Shown piece after piece: positions 5,412 to 7,477 of a stretch of 7,477 bases of DNA. The first letter of the stretch is position 1. Each line of letters begins with the position of its first letter. Source of the stretch: an uncultured Clostridia bacterium. Its GTDB lineage: Bacteria; Bacillota_A; Clostridia; TANB77; CAG-508. A program made the position numbers and the translations under genes. The notes beneath the pieces are model-generated. The model worked only from the letters and a program-made list of their open reading frames with translations. It was not told the origin of the DNA and searched no databases. Location: assembly GCA_947369305.1 (NCBI GenBank), contig CANBLA010000045.1, positions 1 through 7,477 of the forward strand, given 5' to 3'.

Positions 5412-7239
5412 TTAAACTTCCATAATAATCGGCAAAATCATCGGATTTCTCTTTGTTGTCTTATAAATATATTCTCTTAACGAATCTCTGATTGAACTTT
5501 TGATTGTGGTCCAATCTGTTATATTATTTTTGACACAATTATTGATTTCTTTTTTTATCACCACTTTTACATCATCCATTAAGTTTTCAGATTCGCGAAC
5601 ATACACAAATCCTCTTGAAATAATATCTGGTCCTGCTACAACTTCACCTGTAGATGAATCCATTGTAATAACTACAATAATTAAACCATCTTGGGACAAA
5701 TGCTGTCTATCTCTTAAAACAATATTTCCAACATCTCCAACTCCTAATCCATCTACCATCACTCTGCCAAACGGAACAGTTCCACTAAGTCTAGCTCGTT
5801 TTTCATCTATTTCCATTACACGTCCATTGGTCATTAAAAAGATATTTTTCGGGTCAACACCCATTAATTTTGCTGTTTCACTATGTGCTCTTAGATGCCT
5901 ATATTCACCATGGACAGGAATAAAATATTTTGGTCTAACTAAAGCAAGCATTAGTTTTTGCTCTTCTTGACAAGCATGTCCGTGACACGTGAACATCTGC
6001 AAGTGAACTATAAACCACCTCTGCTCCAATTTTCATCAAGTCATCAATCACTTTGGAAACATATTTTTCATTTCCCGGAATTGGTGTTGCTGAAATGATT
6101 ACTAAATCATTTGCTGTGATATGCACTTTTCTGTGCTCACCTGTTGCCATTCTGGTCAAAGCAGACATTGGTTCTCCTTGGCTTCCTGTTGTAATAATTA
6201 CAAGTTGGTCATCTGTGTAATTGTTAATCATATCAATATCGATAAATACGTTTTTAGGAACATCAATATAGCCTAGTTCCATTGCTGTTTCAATCATATT
6301 TACCATACTTCTACCAGAAACTGCAATTTTTCGATTGTTTGCAACTGCTGAATTAACAATTTGCTGAATACGATAAACATTGGATGCAAAAGTTGCCACA
6401 ACAATTCTTTTTGTACAATTGATAAATAATTTATCAAATACTTCTCCAACTGTACGCTCAGACATCGTATAGCCCTTTCGCTCCGAATTTGTACTATCCG
6501 ACATTAGTGCTAAAACACCTTGATTACCAAGTTCTGCTAAACGGCCAAAATCCATCGTTTCATCATTAATTGGTGTGTAATCAATTTTAAAATCGCCTGT
6601 ATGAACAATCACTCCAACTGGTGTGGTAATTGCAAGAGCAACCGCATCTGGAATACTATGGCAACTTTTGATAAACTCTACTTTGAATTTACCTAACGTG
6701 ATTTTATCCCCTTGTTTTACAATGTGCATTTTAGCTTGTTTGGTTAGTCGATGTTCTTCTAATTTATTATTAATCAAACCTGCAGTCAATTTAGTTGCAT
6801 AAATTGGTACGTTTAATTCTTTTAATAAATATGGAATTGAGCCAATGTGATCTTCATGCCCATGTGTAATTACTAATCCTTTGATTTTATCTTTGTTTTT
6901 AACTAAATACGTAAAATCTGGTATAACTAAGTCAATCCCAAGCATATCATCTTCAGGAAATGACACACCACAATCTACAATTAGCATCTCATTTCCATAC
7001 TCAAAAACTGTAATATTTTTTCCAACTTCTTGCAAACCACCAAGTGGAACAATTTTTAATTTTTCTTTTTTGAATGTCACTTCTCCCTTATTAGATCCCA
7101 TTTTTGGCTTGTTGTTTTCTTTTATGATGGGTTTATCTTGTTTTTTTAAATTTCGATTATTAGGCTTTTTAACTGCACTATGAGGATTTCTCCTATTTTC
7201 TTTATTATTTTTTACAAAACCTTCTTTCTTTCTTTCCAT
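5412..7239 (-). CDS. rnj: Ribonuclease J with a +1 frameshift
   Basis: Metallo-beta-lactamase / beta-CASP ribonuclease with 5'-3' exonuclease and endonuclease activity, central to mRNA decay and rRNA maturation in Firmicutes. Removing one base at about 5982 gives 608 residues, normal for the family plus an N-terminal tail of about 58 residues rich in Lys, Asn and Arg. Zinc-site motifs are HGHEDHIG (126-133), the HSIPDA histidine (194) and HTGDFK (213-218); SDSTNSERKGYT marks the beta-CASP region, and the late motif HVSGHACQEE is where the frame breaks: the DNA reads GTGTCA-C-GGACAT, with an extra C. The C-terminal domain continues to MILPIIMEV. The ATG at 7237-7239 has AGGAG six bases upstream. 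It is monocistronic by layout, with a hairpin after the stop. Intact motifs on both sides of the shift suggest a sequence error rather than decay. Whether it corresponds to J1 or J2 of Bacillus cannot be told. Confidence 0.95.
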
Positions 7240-7326
7240 TATTCTCTCCTTTTCTTTCGTATCAATTTTATGAATACATTTTCAATTTATAAAAATTTTC
7301 CGACTATTTTGCTATTTTTTCTCCAA

Positions 7327-7354
7327 ATTTTACCTTCTATCAAACAAAAAACAA
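7327..7354 (-). promoter_or_regulatory. Possible promoter for rnj
   Basis: TTGTTT (7354-7349) and TAAAAT (7332-7327, five of six) with a 16-base spacer. It would give an 80-base leader before the rnj ATG. The whole stretch is extremely AT-rich, so chance matches are expected. Apart from this and the hairpin at the far right I see nothing definite in 7240-7477. Confidence 0.3.
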
Positions 7355-7430
7355 ATATAAATACATGAAATATTTACATTTCTTACCATTTTATTTTATC
7401 CAATTTAAAATTTCATAAACACAACTTAAG

Positions 7431-7459
7431 AAACCCCATTTAACATTGGGTATTTTTTC
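7431..7459. terminator. Possible bidirectional terminator at the right edge
   Basis: ACCC and GGGT arms with an inner AT/AT pairing and one mismatch enclose a 5-base loop. The stem is flanked by A-rich and T-rich runs on both sides (ATTTTTT on the plus strand, GGTTTCTT on the minus strand). It probably ends a minus-strand gene beyond the window; that gene's 3' end cannot be identified here. Confidence 0.4.
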
Positions 7460-7477
7460 TATTTTAATCCGAACACA

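Noticed and set aside
5500..5970. Plus-strand open frame of 156 codons opposite rnj
   Set aside because: Ser/Thr/Ile-rich antisense shadow of the RNase J coding sequence.
3069..5990. Programmed ribosomal frameshifting as the explanation for the broken genes
   Set aside because: The three sites share no slippery heptamer or downstream structure, and these families are not known for recoding.
7459..7477. 3' end of another minus-strand gene at the right edge
   Set aside because: Two of three frames hit a stop within 19 bases, which fits a gene end, but so few codons cannot be identified.
1..7477. CRISPR array, insertion sequence, tRNA or rRNA genes
   Set aside because: No regularly spaced repeats, terminal inverted repeats, transposase motifs or tRNA cloverleaf patterns were visible on either strand.

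Overview
The window looks like housekeeping DNA from a low-GC Firmicute of the class Clostridia, with a foreign-looking segment at its left end. All recognisable genes lie on the minus strand, so transcription runs from right to left. From about 565 to the right end the DNA is AT-rich (sampled 60-base lines run from about 25 to 43% G+C), Shine-Dalgarno sites are strong AGGAG types, and the pair rnc - Elp3-like radical SAM gene is a typical clostridial arrangement, normally followed by smc and ftsY. The first ~562 bases are about 48% G+C by my count and encode part of a YedE-family membrane protein with no link to that locus.

In transcription order: (1) an AT-rich leader at 7240-7477, with a hairpin at the far right. 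(2) rnj, ribonuclease J, carrying a +1 frameshift at about 5982, followed by a strong hairpin. (3) A promoter, then gltX (glutamyl-tRNA synthetase, +1 frameshift at 5168-5171) and a tiny DUF951 gene 8 bases downstream. (4) A near-perfect sigma-A promoter overlapping a TTGTCAA-G-TTGACAA palindrome, then a DUF1653 gene (+1 frameshift near 3195) and serS (seryl-tRNA synthetase), whose ribosome binding site overlaps the DUF1653 stop codon. (5) Two consecutive hairpins, a new promoter, then rnc (ribonuclease III) and the radical SAM gene. (6) A sharp break at about 565, where the radical SAM gene is cut after its ELGVQS motif and the yedE fragment begins in another reading frame.

Functionally the window combines tRNA charging (gltX, serS), RNA processing and decay (rnj, rnc) and a putative tRNA-modifying radical SAM enzyme. 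I found no mobile element, CRISPR array, defence system, rRNA or tRNA gene, and no convincing new biological system. The main results concern sequence integrity. Three genes each carry one excess base, two of them normally essential or very important, and the left end looks like a chimera. Base-level sequencing error plus one misjoin explains this better than biology. The most interesting possible biology is the operator-like palindrome at the DUF1653-serS promoter, the archaeal-looking signature of the SerRS, and the alternative hairpins behind serS.
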